NCBI GenBank assembly: GCA_947168325.1
Contig: CAMVLN010000012.1
Location: forward strand, 1-18,456
Reading direction: 5' to 3'
From: an uncultured Elusimicrobia bacterium
GTDB lineage: Bacteria > Elusimicrobiota > Endomicrobiia > Endomicrobiales > Endomicrobiaceae
Length of the DNA: 18,456 bases
Under the pieces are notes generated by a model, which had not been told where the DNA came from, made no database searches, and saw only the letters and a list, made by a program, of their open reading frames with translations. The translations under genes were made by a program, and so were the position numbers. Positions 9,562 through 17,455 of the stretch are shown piece by piece. Within the stretch, counting starts at the first letter, position 1. Every line of letters begins with the position of its first letter.

Positions 9562-9741
9562 ATTATAAAAACATTGCCCACATTTTTTAGCTAATAGTTT
9601 ATAGTGTTTGGCAAACTTCCAACCTTATATCTATTGTTGTTATTGGTATAAATTCTATAATCTTCTAATTTTATTCTGCTGTAATAACACTATCTACAAC
9701 ACCGTATATATGCTTTAAGATTCTTAAAATTCTAGTTTTTT
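9562..9741 (-). other. 180-base gap between dxs and tlyA with coding-like scraps
   Basis: No intact gene. On the minus strand two short stretches read like protein: TRILRILKHIYGVVDSVITAE, ending at a stop just after dxs, and in another frame KLEDYRIYTNNNNRYKV, running on to GSLPNTINY and a stop. Neither has a start codon with a ribosome site. They may be the broken remains of one gene, or chance. I see no terminator hairpin and no good promoter pair here. Confidence 0.25.
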
Positions 9742-11598
9742 TCAGCTTCTATTCAATAATTTTAAAACTTGTTTTTCTATGTTTTCTGTGGAAATTCCGC
9801 AAAGTTCTCTTATTAAATTTTGCTTACCATGTTCTATAAATTTATCAGGTAAACCTATAGAATATATTTTTGCACTTGTTCCAGACAATATAGCTTTAAC
9901 AGTTTCTCCCATACCACCAATTAACGAATTTTCTTCAACTGTAACTATTTTATCTGTATATGTTAAAATATTTTTTATTGCTATTTCATCAAAAGGTTTT
10001 AAAAATCTTATATTTAAAACAGAAACATCTACATCTTTATTTTTTAAATTATCTGCGGCTTCTATACAATTTTTTAATACATTTCCTAAACAAACTATAC
10101 ATACATCTTTACCTTGAACTTCAAGTTTAGATTTCCCTATTTCTAAAAATTTAAAATTTCTATGAAAAGATACAACTCTAGTTCCACTTCCTCTAGGATA
10201 CCTTATCACAGAAGGGTTTTTTAATGTAAGTGCTGTGTTAAGCATATCTTGTAATTCTGTCTCATTTGCTGGAGCCATAATAGTTAAATTAGGAATATAT
10301 TTTAAATAAGACAAATCAAATGCACCATTATGAGTTGCCCCATCTTCCCCAACTATACCGGCTCTATCTAAAATCATTACAACAGGTAAATTTTGTAGTG
10401 CAACATCACAAATAATATTGTCTAGAGCTCTTTGCATAAAAGTTGAATATATTGCTACAACTGGTTTTAATCCTCCTGCTGCAAGAGCTGCTGAAAAAGT
10501 AACAGCATGTGCTTCATCTATACCTACATCAAAAAATCTGTTTGGATATTGTTTAGAAAATTCTTTTAGACCAGTTCCATCAGGCATAGCAGCTGTAATT
10601 GCTACAATTTTTTCATTATCTTTTGCTAATTTTACAATAGCCTTTGAAAAAACTTCCGTATATGTGACTTGTTTTAAAGAAATAGCTTTTCCTGTTTCTA
10701 TATTAAAAGGACCAACACCATGAAATTTTGCAGGATCTTGTTCTGCAGGTTTATATCCTTTACCTTTTTTAGTTACAACATGCAATAAAACAGGTCCTTT
10801 AATATCTTTAACTTTAACCAAAATAGCTATTAGTTGATTTATATTATGTCCATCTATTGGTCCAACATAAGAAAAACCCATTTCCTCAAACATTATTCCA
10901 GGAAAAAGAATTGTTTTAAATCTCCTAACTATCTTCTTTATGGAATTAAAACTTAAAAACTTCAATTTTGAAGCAAATTTTAGAACTGTCTCCTCTAGTT
11001 TTTTTACTCCGCTTGCTGTTAAAATATTTGCAAAATATCCAGCTAAAACTCCAACCCTTTGAGATATGAACATTTGATTATCATTTAATATAACCAACAT
11101 ATCCTTTGATAAAGTTCCAGCATTTTGTAATCCTTCAAAAGCAAGACCACCAGTCATAGAACCATCACCAATAATAGATACAACTTTATAATCTTGTCTT
11201 TTAATATCTCTTGCAACTGCAAAACCAAGTCCTGCAGAAATTGAAGTTGAAGCATGCCCTGTACCAAAAGAATCATATTTTGATTCTGAAATTTTTGGAA
11301 AGCCACTTATACCTTTATATTGCCTTAGTGTACTAAAATTATCTTTTCTACCAGTAAGAATTTTATGTGCATAAGATTGATGGCCAACATCCCATACAAA
11401 CTTATCTTTTTCAACATCAAAAACATAATGAAGTGCTACTGTTAAATCAACGACACCTAAACTAGAAGCAAGATGTCCACCATTTTTTGAAACTGTTTGA
11501 ATAATTTTATCTCTCAATTCTTGTGCTAAATGAGCTAACTCTTCTTTTTTTAACATTTTTATAGCATTAGGTGATGATATATTTTCTAATATTGCCAT
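9742..11598 (-). CDS. dxs: 1-deoxy-D-xylulose-5-phosphate synthase
   Basis: Thiamine-diphosphate enzyme joining pyruvate and glyceraldehyde 3-phosphate, the entry step of the MEP isoprenoid pathway. It is 618 residues, normal for the family. The N-terminal HLASSLGVVDLTVALH holds the conserved histidine (His42). The ThDP/Mg motif is GDGSMTGG (144-151), ending at Asn172-Asp-Asn. The transketolase middle domain has AMPDGTGL, FDVGIDEAHAV and DRAGIVGEDGATHNG, and the C-terminal domain has TVEENSLIGGMGE. It lies 57 bases after ispA, so the two isoprenoid genes are probably co-transcribed, with a possible extra promoter in the gap. No defects seen. Confidence 0.97.
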   Translation of the reverse strand: MAILENISSPNAIKMLKKEELAHLAQELRDKIIQTVSKNGGHLASSLGVVDLTVALHYVFDVEKDKFVWDVGHQSYAHKILTGRKDNFSTLRQYKGISGFPKISESKYDSFGTGHASTSISAGLGFAVARDIKRQDYKVVSIIGDGSMTGGLAFEGLQNAGTLSKDMLVILNDNQMFISQRVGVLAGYFANILTASGVKKLEETVLKFASKLKFLSFNSIKKIVRRFKTILFPGIMFEEMGFSYVGPIDGHNINQLIAILVKVKDIKGPVLLHVVTKKGKGYKPAEQDPAKFHGVGPFNIETGKAISLKQVTYTEVFSKAIVKLAKDNEKIVAITAAMPDGTGLKEFSKQYPNRFFDVGIDEAHAVTFSAALAAGGLKPVVAIYSTFMQRALDNIICDVALQNLPVVMILDRAGIVGEDGATHNGAFDLSYLKYIPNLTIMAPANETELQDMLNTALTLKNPSVIRYPRGSGTRVVSFHRNFKFLEIGKSKLEVQGKDVCIVCLGNVLKNCIEAADNLKNKDVDVSVLNIRFLKPFDEIAIKNILTYTDKIVTVEENSLIGGMGETVKAILSGTSAKIYSIGLPDKFIEHGKQNLIRELCGISTENIEKQVLKLLNRS

Positions 11599-11616
11599 TT
11601 ATACTCTTGTTTACAC

Positions 11617-11622
11617 ATTATA
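11617..11622 (-). promoter_or_regulatory. Perfect -10 hexamer before dxs (weak promoter candidate)
   Basis: TATAAT lies 18 bases before the dxs ATG on the minus strand, in the 57-base ispA-dxs gap. Seventeen bases upstream there is no good -35 (AAATAT). It could serve as an internal promoter for dxs, but perfect -10 matches are frequent by chance in DNA this AT-rich. Confidence 0.3.
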
Positions 11623-11655
11623 AATTATTCTTACTATAAATATTTATTTGTAAAA

Positions 11656-12558
11656 TTAAAAATTCCTATTTATCATGTAATCTGCTAAACTTTCATAAAT
11701 TACTTTATTAATTTTAAATTTTGAAATAGATTTTTTAGCTTCAATTATCAAATTTTTAGCTTTGTTTTCAGACTGTTCTTTTCCATACAACCTTAAATAT
11801 GTTATTTTATCGTTGTCGGCATCACTACCTTTTTTTCCTAACAATTTTTTATCTGCATAAACATCCAAAATATCGTCTGCTATTTGAAAAGCTACACCAA
11901 TATTGTGCCCATACTTTTCAAGTGCTTCTAAATCGTTGTCTTTGGCTCCTGCAAGAATTGCTCCAAGTAACAAACTTGCTTTTATTAAATCGGATGTTTT
12001 GTGTATGTGAATATATTCTAGTTTTTTCTTACATAATGAAATATTTTTTTTATTCCATTTTCCAGCTTCAATTGTATCTTTGGCTTGCCCTGCAATCATT
12101 CCATTATAACCAGAATATTTTGCAAACATTGTTATTGCTTTTACAATTCTATCAGCAGGAACATCTGCTTTTGCTATCAAATTAAATGTTTCTGTTAAAA
12201 GTGCATCTCCTGCAAGAATTGCCACACTTTCACCAAACTTTTTATGGCTTGTTGGTTTTCCTCTTCTTATATCATCATTATCCATTGCTGGAAGATCGTC
12301 ATGTATTAAAGAATATGTATGTAAAAATTCAACTGCACATACTGCTGGTTCTATTTTTTTTAAATCCAACCCAAAACTTTCTGCACCAAGCATTACAAAT
12401 ATTGGTCTTAATCTTTTTCCTCCTGCAAGAACAGAATATCTCATCGCACAAGATATTACAGATTTATCTTTAGGTAGATACTTTACTAACAATTTGTTTA
12501 CTATTTTACCTTTTTTTATTAAATATTTTTTTAAATCAAACTCTTTAGTTTTCTTCAT
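11656..12558 (-). CDS. ispA: Farnesyl/geranylgeranyl-type polyprenyl diphosphate synthase
   Basis: Short-chain trans-prenyltransferase that condenses isopentenyl diphosphate onto allylic diphosphates, supplying undecaprenyl and quinone precursors. From the chosen ATG it is 300 residues, typical for bacterial FPP synthase. It shows GGKRLRP (46-52), the first Asp-rich motif DDLPAMDNDD (87-96, the bacterial DDxxxxD form) and the second, DDILD (228-232), preceded by FQIA. An upstream start at 12603 would give 315 residues but overlaps xseB by 59 bases and adds a lysine-rich tail not expected in the family. The ATG at 12558 overlaps xseB by 14 bases. It follows xseA-xseB, a common bacterial order. 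Whether the product is C15 or C20 cannot be told from sequence alone. Confidence 0.93.
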   Translation of the reverse strand: MKKTKEFDLKKYLIKKGKIVNKLLVKYLPKDKSVISCAMRYSVLAGGKRLRPIFVMLGAESFGLDLKKIEPAVCAVEFLHTYSLIHDDLPAMDNDDIRRGKPTSHKKFGESVAILAGDALLTETFNLIAKADVPADRIVKAITMFAKYSGYNGMIAGQAKDTIEAGKWNKKNISLCKKKLEYIHIHKTSDLIKASLLLGAILAGAKDNDLEALEKYGHNIGVAFQIADDILDVYADKKLLGKKGSDADNDKITYLRLYGKEQSENKAKNLIIEAKKSISKFKINKVIYESLADYMINRNF

Positions 12559-12790
12559 TTGTCTCGGTCTTTCCTTTAAAATTTTCTTTTTCAAATCTAC
12601 CATCTTTATTAACGAGAATTTCTATTTTTTTCTTTGTTTCATCTAATTTCAAAGAACATTGATTTACTAGAGAAATGCCCTCTTCAAACAATTTCATTGC
12701 TTTATCTATATCAAGATGAGAAGTTTCCATTTCATTTACAATATCCTCCAACCTTTTTAAAGATGTTTCAAATTTATTCTCTTTTTTCAT
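12545..12790 (-). CDS. xseB: Exodeoxyribonuclease VII small subunit
   Basis: An 81-residue helical protein with the XseB pattern: FETSLKRLEDIVNEME, then LDIDKAMKLFEEGI, then CSLKLDETKKKIEILV. It forms exonuclease VII with the large subunit XseA and is needed for degradation of single-stranded DNA into oligonucleotides. Its ATG overlaps the xseA stop (ATGA), which favours matched translation of the two subunits. The C-terminal tail is charged and variable, as usual. It ends inside the start region of ispA. Confidence 0.93.
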   Translation of the reverse strand: MKKENKFETSLKRLEDIVNEMETSHLDIDKAMKLFEEGISLVNQCSLKLDETKKKIEILVNKDGRFEKENFKGKTETNEEN

Positions 12791-14028
12791 TTTATCTCTA
12801 GCACTTTACTTTTTATAATACCATTTATTAACTTAATATCTAAGATATCATTTGTTTTTATTTGTTCAACTTTCTTTAAAAGTTTTCCTTCTTTATTAAA
12901 ACAAACACAGTATCCTCTTGACATTGTTTTTAATGGAGATAACAAATCTAATTTCTGAATATTTAACTTTAATTGTTGATGTTTGTTTGAAAATATATTT
13001 TTAATTTGAAGAATTAATTTTTCTCTTATTTCATCTACTAGATAAATTTTATCTTCATAAATTTCTTGTGGCCTTGCTAAAGCTCTACAAGTTTTAAAAA
13101 AGTTAATTTTCTCTTCATATCTTTTAACTAAATTTTTTATATTATTAATAATTCTATCTTTTATCATAGATAATTTTTCTTCAATATCTGCTCTGTTTTT
13201 AGCAACAATTTCTGCTGCAACTGATGGAGTAGGTGCTCTTAAATCTGCAACAAAGTCGGCAATTGTAAAATCTACTTCATGCCCTACACAAGATATTATA
13301 GGAATATTTGAATTATAAATTGCTCTTGCAACTATTTCTTCATTAAATGCCCATAAATCCTCTAATGAACCACCACCTCTACCTACAAGTAAAACATCCA
13401 AATCTTTATGATTTTTGTTAAAATATTGTATTGCTTTTGCTATTTCATTTTTTGCAGTTTCACCTTGTACTTTAACAGGATATATCAATACTTCAACATT
13501 AGAAAATCTTCTATCTAAAACAGATAATATATCATGTAATGCTGCACCATCTTTTGATGTAACAATCCCTATTTTATTTACAATGTAAGGAATTTGTTTT
13601 CTATGAGCTTCATCAAATAAACCTTCTTTAAAAAGTTTGTTTTTTAATTCCTCAAATTTTTCTTTAAGAAATCCAACCCCTTGTTTTTCTATATTATAAA
13701 CTTGTACTTGATATGTTCCTCTGCTAACATAAGATTTTATTTTTCCATACAGTAAAACTTGCATACCATCTTTTAAGGAAAATTTTAATTTTTGATTTTG
13801 AAAAGAAAACATAACTGCAGAAATTTGAGAATTTTCATCCTTTAAATTAAAATATATATGACCAGATGAATACTGTTTAAAACCAGAAATTTCACCAGAA
13901 ATCCAAACTGAAGGATAAGAATCTTCTAGAATAACTTTTATTTCGTTATTTATATCAGTAACAGAATAAATTTTTCTGCTATCACTATTATTTTTGTTAT
14001 AAGTTTCAAAATCAAATAAGTCAACCAT
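12787..14028 (-). CDS. xseA: Exodeoxyribonuclease VII large subunit
   Basis: A 413-residue catalytic subunit that cleaves single-stranded DNA from both ends and works in repair and recombination. The N-terminal OB-fold (YSVTDINNEIK to about residue 115) binds DNA and contains VWISGEISGFK and SSGHIYFNLKD. The catalytic domain holds IGIVTSKDGAALHDIL (about 153-168), the glycine-rich GRGGGSLEDLWAFNEE (216-231), CVGHEVDFTIADFVADLRAPTPSVAAE, and a long helical stretch after that. The length is near the family norm. There is no clear Shine-Dalgarno; the start is placed by the match to the OB-fold. It follows rny after a 79-base AT-rich gap in which I see neither a terminator nor a good promoter. 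Confidence 0.96.
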   Translation of the reverse strand: MVDLFDFETYNKNNSDSRKIYSVTDINNEIKVILEDSYPSVWISGEISGFKQYSSGHIYFNLKDENSQISAVMFSFQNQKLKFSLKDGMQVLLYGKIKSYVSRGTYQVQVYNIEKQGVGFLKEKFEELKNKLFKEGLFDEAHRKQIPYIVNKIGIVTSKDGAALHDILSVLDRRFSNVEVLIYPVKVQGETAKNEIAKAIQYFNKNHKDLDVLLVGRGGGSLEDLWAFNEEIVARAIYNSNIPIISCVGHEVDFTIADFVADLRAPTPSVAAEIVAKNRADIEEKLSMIKDRIINNIKNLVKRYEEKINFFKTCRALARPQEIYEDKIYLVDEIREKLILQIKNIFSNKHQQLKLNIQKLDLLSPLKTMSRGYCVCFNKEGKLLKKVEQIKTNDILDIKLINGIIKSKVLEIK

Positions 14029-14107
14029 TTAATTTATTAAACAAAAACAAACTTGCTTAATTTAAAATTTATATTTTCAGTGAAAAAAGTTAGTTGGCAA
14101 TTTTTTA

Positions 14108-15670
14108 TTATTTTGCTATATCTTGAGCCCGAACTTCTCTTATAACTGTAACTTTTATTTGACCAGGATACTCAAGCTCATTTTCAATTTTTTTTGCTAT
14201 GTCATGTGCCAAAACTTGAGACTGTGTATCATCTATATTTTCTGGTTCAACTAAAATTCTTATTTCTCTTCCAGCTTGTATTGCATAAGCACTTGCGACA
14301 CCTTTAAATTCTTTTGCTAATGTTTCTAATTTTTCAAGTCTCTTTAAATAATTTTCAATTGTTTCTCTTCTTGCACCTGGTCTTGCTGCAGAAATTGCAT
14401 CTGCTGCGATAATAACAAATGCTTCTGGACTTTGTGGTTCTGCAAAGCCCTCATGATGAGCTAATATTGCATTTACCATTTTTGGAGATTCTCCATATTT
14501 CTTTGCAAGTTCTGCTGATATTTGATGATGTGTCCCTTCAACTTCATGGTCAACAGCTTTACCTATATCGTGCATAAGTCCCGCTTTTTTACAAAAAGTA
14601 ACATCTAGTCCTAACTCTCCTGCTATTGCCCCAGCAAGCCATGTAACTTCAAGAGTATGTTGCAATTGATTTTGTCCATAAGAAGTTCTAAATTTAAGTT
14701 TTCCAAGCAACTTAATAATTTCAGGATGAAGTCCAGAAACCCCAGAATCTATTGCTGCTTGTTCTCCTGTTTCTTTTATCAGTTCTTCTACTTCTTTTTG
14801 CATTTTTTGAACAACTTCTTCTATTCTTGCAGGATGAATTCTTCCATCAACAATAAGTTTTTCTAAAGATTTTTTAGCTACAAATCTTCTTACTCCATCA
14901 AAAGCTGAAATTGTAATAGCTTCAGGTGTATCGTCAATAATCAAATCTACACCTGTAGCTTGTTCAAAAGTCTTTATATTTCTACCTTCTCTACCAATTA
15001 TTCTTCCTTTTATTTCATCATTTGGAATTTGAACTGTTGATGTTGTTGTGTCAACAGTATGGTCTGCGGCAACTTTCTGAATAGCAAGAGAAAGAATTTC
15101 TTTTGCTTTTTTACCGGCAGTTTCAATAGTTTCTTGTTCCAATCTTTTATATATAATAGCTGCATCTCTTTTTGCTTCATCTTCCATTTCTTTAAGCAAC
15201 ATTTTTTTTGCATTTTCTCTTGTAAGTCCTGAGAGCTTTTCTAGAAGAATTTTTTGATCGTTTTTAATTTGTTCTATTTCAGCTATTTTTTGGTCAATAG
15301 TTTTTTCTTTAGTATCTATATTTTTTTCTTTTTGTTGTAAATCTCTTTCTTTCCTATCAAGCAAATCCATTTTTTTATCGATATTTTCTTCTCTTTGATT
15401 TAATCTTTTTTCAGTGTTTTGAATTTCATATCTTTTTTCTCTAATTTCTAGTTCTGTCTCTTTTCTTACTTTTTCTGCCTCTTCATTAGCTTTAATTAAT
15501 CTTTCTTTTGCTTGAGATTCTGCTTTAATCTTTGCTTCATTTAAAATAGTATCTGATAGTTGTTCAACAGAATTTGCATATATCTTTGCAAAAACATATC
15601 TTACGATAAAACCTGCAACAAAACCTACACAAAGCCCCACAATTCCTATCAGAAAAGTTAAACTTTCCAT
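14108..15670 (-). CDS. rny: Ribonuclease Y
   Basis: Membrane-anchored endoribonuclease that starts decay of many mRNAs. From the chosen ATG it is 520 residues, the usual size. Residues 1-29 are a membrane anchor (LTFLIGIVGLCVGFVAGFIV). Residues about 35-200 are a charged coiled coil. A KH RNA-binding domain has GREGRNIK (226-233) and DDTPEAITIS. The HD domain has the metal-binding LMHDIGK (His367-Asp368), then EGTHHQI and ILAHHEG. A longer frame begins at a TTG (15694), but the ATG at 15670 has a ribosome site ten bases upstream and starts directly with the anchor. It lies 26 bases after the cyclo-ligase stop. Confidence 0.97.
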   Translation of the reverse strand: MESLTFLIGIVGLCVGFVAGFIVRYVFAKIYANSVEQLSDTILNEAKIKAESQAKERLIKANEEAEKVRKETELEIREKRYEIQNTEKRLNQREENIDKKMDLLDRKERDLQQKEKNIDTKEKTIDQKIAEIEQIKNDQKILLEKLSGLTRENAKKMLLKEMEDEAKRDAAIIYKRLEQETIETAGKKAKEILSLAIQKVAADHTVDTTTSTVQIPNDEIKGRIIGREGRNIKTFEQATGVDLIIDDTPEAITISAFDGVRRFVAKKSLEKLIVDGRIHPARIEEVVQKMQKEVEELIKETGEQAAIDSGVSGLHPEIIKLLGKLKFRTSYGQNQLQHTLEVTWLAGAIAGELGLDVTFCKKAGLMHDIGKAVDHEVEGTHHQISAELAKKYGESPKMVNAILAHHEGFAEPQSPEAFVIIAADAISAARPGARRETIENYLKRLEKLETLAKEFKGVASAYAIQAGREIRILVEPENIDDTQSQVLAHDIAKKIENELEYPGQIKVTVIREVRAQDIAK

Positions 15671-15680
15671 AATTGTTATT

Positions 15681-15686
15681 CTCCTT
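15681..15686 (-). promoter_or_regulatory. Shine-Dalgarno that decides the rny start
   Basis: AAGGAG sits ten bases upstream of the ATG at 15670 and downstream of the competing TTG at 15694. It therefore supports the shorter protein, which begins directly with the membrane anchor. Confidence 0.65.
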
Positions 15687-15696
15687 TTTCGCAAAT

Positions 15697-16290
15697 TTAA
15701 TTTTTTATAATTTCTATTACTCTGCTTTCAGTCAATATTTTCCCTACAGGTAAGTCGTATTTTCCTTTAGGTATTTTTTCTATTAACTGTACTTCAAATG
15801 CAATACCTGTTCTTTTTGAAATATCTGTTCCTTTAAGCCATCTATCATAATATCCTTTCCCGTAACCAATTCTATATCCATTGATATCAAAAACTATTCC
15901 AGGAACAAAAATTAAATCAATTTCTTTTCTAGAAACAACATCGTTTTCATCAAAATCAGGTTGCCTAATTCCATAAACTTTTTCAATACAATCTTCAAGT
16001 TTATTAATTTTTACAGCAGTCATAATACCATCACCAGGATTTTGTATTACAGGAACTACAACTTCTTTTCCATCTAACAAAACCTCATTTATCATCATAT
16101 CAGTGATAACTTCTGATCCATAAGATAAATAAAACATAACTATTTTAGAATCCCTGTATTCTTTCATTTTTTTAATATTAGAAAGGATCATATTGCTATA
16201 GGTATACCTTAGAAAAGGTTCTAATTTATCTCTTTTTTTGAGATATTCATACCTTAGTTTATTCTTTTGTGATTCTTGAAATTCGTTCAT
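15697..16290 (-). CDS. 5-formyltetrahydrofolate cyclo-ligase
   Basis: Converts 5-formyl-THF to 5,10-methenyl-THF with ATP, recycling folate (the ygfA/fau family; MTHFS). It is 197 residues, as expected. Visible marks are the basic N-terminal helix (KNKLRYEYLKKRD), MFYLSYGSEVIT, LIFVPGIVFDINGYR and the glycine-rich phosphate site GYGKGYYDR (142-150). GAGG lies nine bases before the ATG, inside the 3' end of the rarA remnant, which it overlaps by 32 bases, so translational coupling is likely. It lies downstream of a predicted 6S RNA and zapA, matching the proteobacterial zapA-ssrS-ygfA cluster. Confidence 0.95.
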   Translation of the reverse strand: MNEFQESQKNKLRYEYLKKRDKLEPFLRYTYSNMILSNIKKMKEYRDSKIVMFYLSYGSEVITDMMINEVLLDGKEVVVPVIQNPGDGIMTAVKINKLEDCIEKVYGIRQPDFDENDVVSRKEIDLIFVPGIVFDINGYRIGYGKGYYDRWLKGTDISKRTGIAFEVQLIEKIPKGKYDLPVGKILTESRVIEIIKN

Positions 16291-16741
16291 TAATTTTTAC
16301 CTCATAGTCTTGATCAGATGGAACATAAAACTTTACAGGATTCTCTATATATTCCTGTTTAATACAATGGTTTGGATAATTATGTGGATGCTTGTATCCG
16401 TACCCATGCCAAAATTTTTTGCCATCTAAACTTGCATCTTTTAGATGATTTAGAACATCACTATGATTACCATTTAAAACAGCATTTGCTTCTTCAAAAA
16501 ATTCTTTGGTTTTTGTGGCAATAATTTTTGCTAAAGCATTTTTTCCACAACCAGAATGACCATAAAAAATAACAGAGTGTAAACTATCATTTTCCATTGC
16601 TCTTTTTAAAAGTTTTCCATCACCTACAATACTGTTCTGCCCAGTATAATCTTCAAGAGTAGCTAGAGACATCCTTAAAGCTAATGACTCATATTTATTA
16701 TCACCTTTAAAAATTCCTATAAAAAAATCTTTTTGTTCCAT
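16259..16741 (-). pseudogene. rarA: Internally deleted RarA/MgsA AAA+ ATPase remnant, reading frame kept
   Basis: A 160-residue frame made of the two ends of RarA, which is normally about 400-450 residues. Residues 1-90 match the N-terminal ATPase start (TLEDYTGQNSIVG, LLKRAMENDSLHSVIFYG). The P-loop is GHSGCGKN (61-68), with Asn where Ser or Thr should bind magnesium. After about residue 90 it jumps to the C-terminal domain (NHLKDASLDGKKF, GYGYKHPHNYPNH, FYVPSDQDYE). Walker B, the sensors, the arginine finger and most of the helical domain are gone, so roughly 250-300 residues are missing. It cannot be a working RarA, the replication-fork clamp-loader-like ATPase. No internal stop is present. 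The ATG has no nearby ribosome site except a GGGGG 14 bases upstream in the 6S closing stem. A TTG start at 16762 lies inside that stem. The frame may survive only because it couples translation to the overlapping cyclo-ligase, or the deletion may be recent. Confidence 0.85.
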
Positions 16742-16750
16742 AAAAATAAA

Positions 16751-16910
16751 ATACCCCCACAATTGCCGTGTCTGTCAGGTATTTAAAGCCCTTTATTAAT
16801 AAGTGAGAAACAAGGTTTATGCTAATTTGCATAACTCACATGTATTTTCTCCTAAAGAACTTCATCGGAATAAACACTCTAACAAAGAATCACCAACAAT
16901 GCAGGGGTTT
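16751..16910 (-). ncRNA. ssrS: Predicted 6S RNA
   Basis: The region between zapA and the rarA remnant folds as a rod. The 5' end ACCCCTGCA (from 16908) pairs with TGTGGGGGT at the 3' end, and the next bases TTGTTG and TG pair with CACGGCAA, giving a closing stem of about 17 pairs with small bulges. Inward, TCT..GTTAG pairs with CTGACAGA. A large central bubble follows, then an apical stem (GTGAG/CTCAC and GTTATGC/GCATAA around an AAATTA loop). A long stem with a central bubble is the 6S design that mimics an open promoter and sequesters sigma-70 RNA polymerase. At about 160 nt it is a little shorter than the usual 180-200. The zapA - RNA - cyclo-ligase order is the classical ssrS location. 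The 3' end is followed by a T-rich stretch. Upstream, TATAGC with TTCTTT 17 bases before it is a weak promoter candidate within the zapA end. Confidence 0.75.
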
Positions 16911-16926
16911 ATATTTTTTGCTATAT

Positions 16927-17220
16927 CTATATTGGTAAAGCCAAAGAATCTAGCATATTTATTAAATTTTTTATCTTTTTATTATTTTTTTCTTTAATAT
17001 TTTCTTTATCACCCTTAATTGTTTGTAACTCTGTGACAATGTTAAAAATAGCTATTGCTCTTAATCTGTTAGAGTCTACAATATTTCTATTTTTTCTCTC
17101 TGCCTCTATATATTTTTCATTTGCCAAAGATACTACAGAATTTAATTCTAATTCTTGATCATCTTCAACAATTACTTTTAAAGGTATACCCATTATTTTA
17201 ACTTCTCTTTCTATACTCAC
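16927..17220 (-). CDS. zapA: Cell division protein ZapA
   Basis: A 97-residue protein matching ZapA, which bundles FtsZ filaments at mid-cell. The N-terminal strand EREVKIMGIPLKV is followed by a helix with LNSVVSLANEKYIEAERKN, then VDSNRLRAIAIFNIVTELQ, which is the family core, and a lysine-rich coiled-coil tail. The start is GTG, overlapping the previous stop by one base (TAGTG), with AAGG just upstream. It is followed immediately by the predicted 6S RNA. Confidence 0.85.
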   Translation of the reverse strand: MSIEREVKIMGIPLKVIVEDDQELELNSVVSLANEKYIEAERKNRNIVDSNRLRAIAIFNIVTELQTIKGDKENIKEKNNKKIKNLINMLDSLALPI

Positions 17221-17450
17221 TATACACCTTTTAAAGAATCTATTTTTTTTATAATTTTTTTCATTCTATCAATAATTTTACTTTGTTTATCTTTGAAACT
17301 CGTTAAATCATAGTTCACTTTTCTTAATTTATTAATTTCCTTTTTAAGAAAAGAATTTTCTGTTTTTAATTTAAAAAACTCATCCCTTATAGCAATATAA
17401 TTTTTAATGAAAAGTTCTATCTTTTTTTGTAAAAGCTCAAAATCATCCAT
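17220..17450 (-). CDS. Small coiled-coil protein, ZapB-like division partner
   Basis: A 76-residue highly charged helical protein. Leucine, isoleucine and phenylalanine recur in heptad fashion through LLQKKIELFIKN, FKLTENSF-like spacing around FFKLKTENSFLKKEINKLRK, and a basic tail KIIDRMKKIIKKID. It looks like one coiled coil with no catalytic residues. Such short coiled-coil proteins often precede zapA, and it overlaps zapA by one base, so a ZapB-like role in Z-ring assembly is inferred from context only. The ATG lies five bases past a strong -10 hexamer, so the message may lack a leader. Sequence identity to true ZapB cannot be claimed. Confidence 0.6.
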   Translation of the reverse strand: MDDFELLQKKIELFIKNYIAIRDEFFKLKTENSFLKKEINKLRKVNYDLTSFKDKQSKIIDRMKKIIKKIDSLKGV

Positions 17451-17455
17451 AATTC

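Noticed and set aside
9562..9567. TATAAT immediately before the tlyA ATG
   Set aside because: A transcript from it would begin inside the gene and lose the start codon; there is no -35 and no later in-frame start that spares the S4 domain.
12559..12603. Longer ispA start giving 315 residues
   Set aside because: It overlaps xseB by 59 bases and adds a lysine-rich extension; the ATG at 12558 gives the usual length.
15010..15213. A 67-codon minus-strand frame inside rny
   Set aside because: It is an out-of-frame shadow of the RNase Y coiled-coil region, rich in Lys and Leu because of the A- and T-rich codons.
15671..15694. Longer RNase Y start at a TTG
   Set aside because: It would place eight basic residues before the anchor and contain the ribosome site that serves the ATG at 15670.
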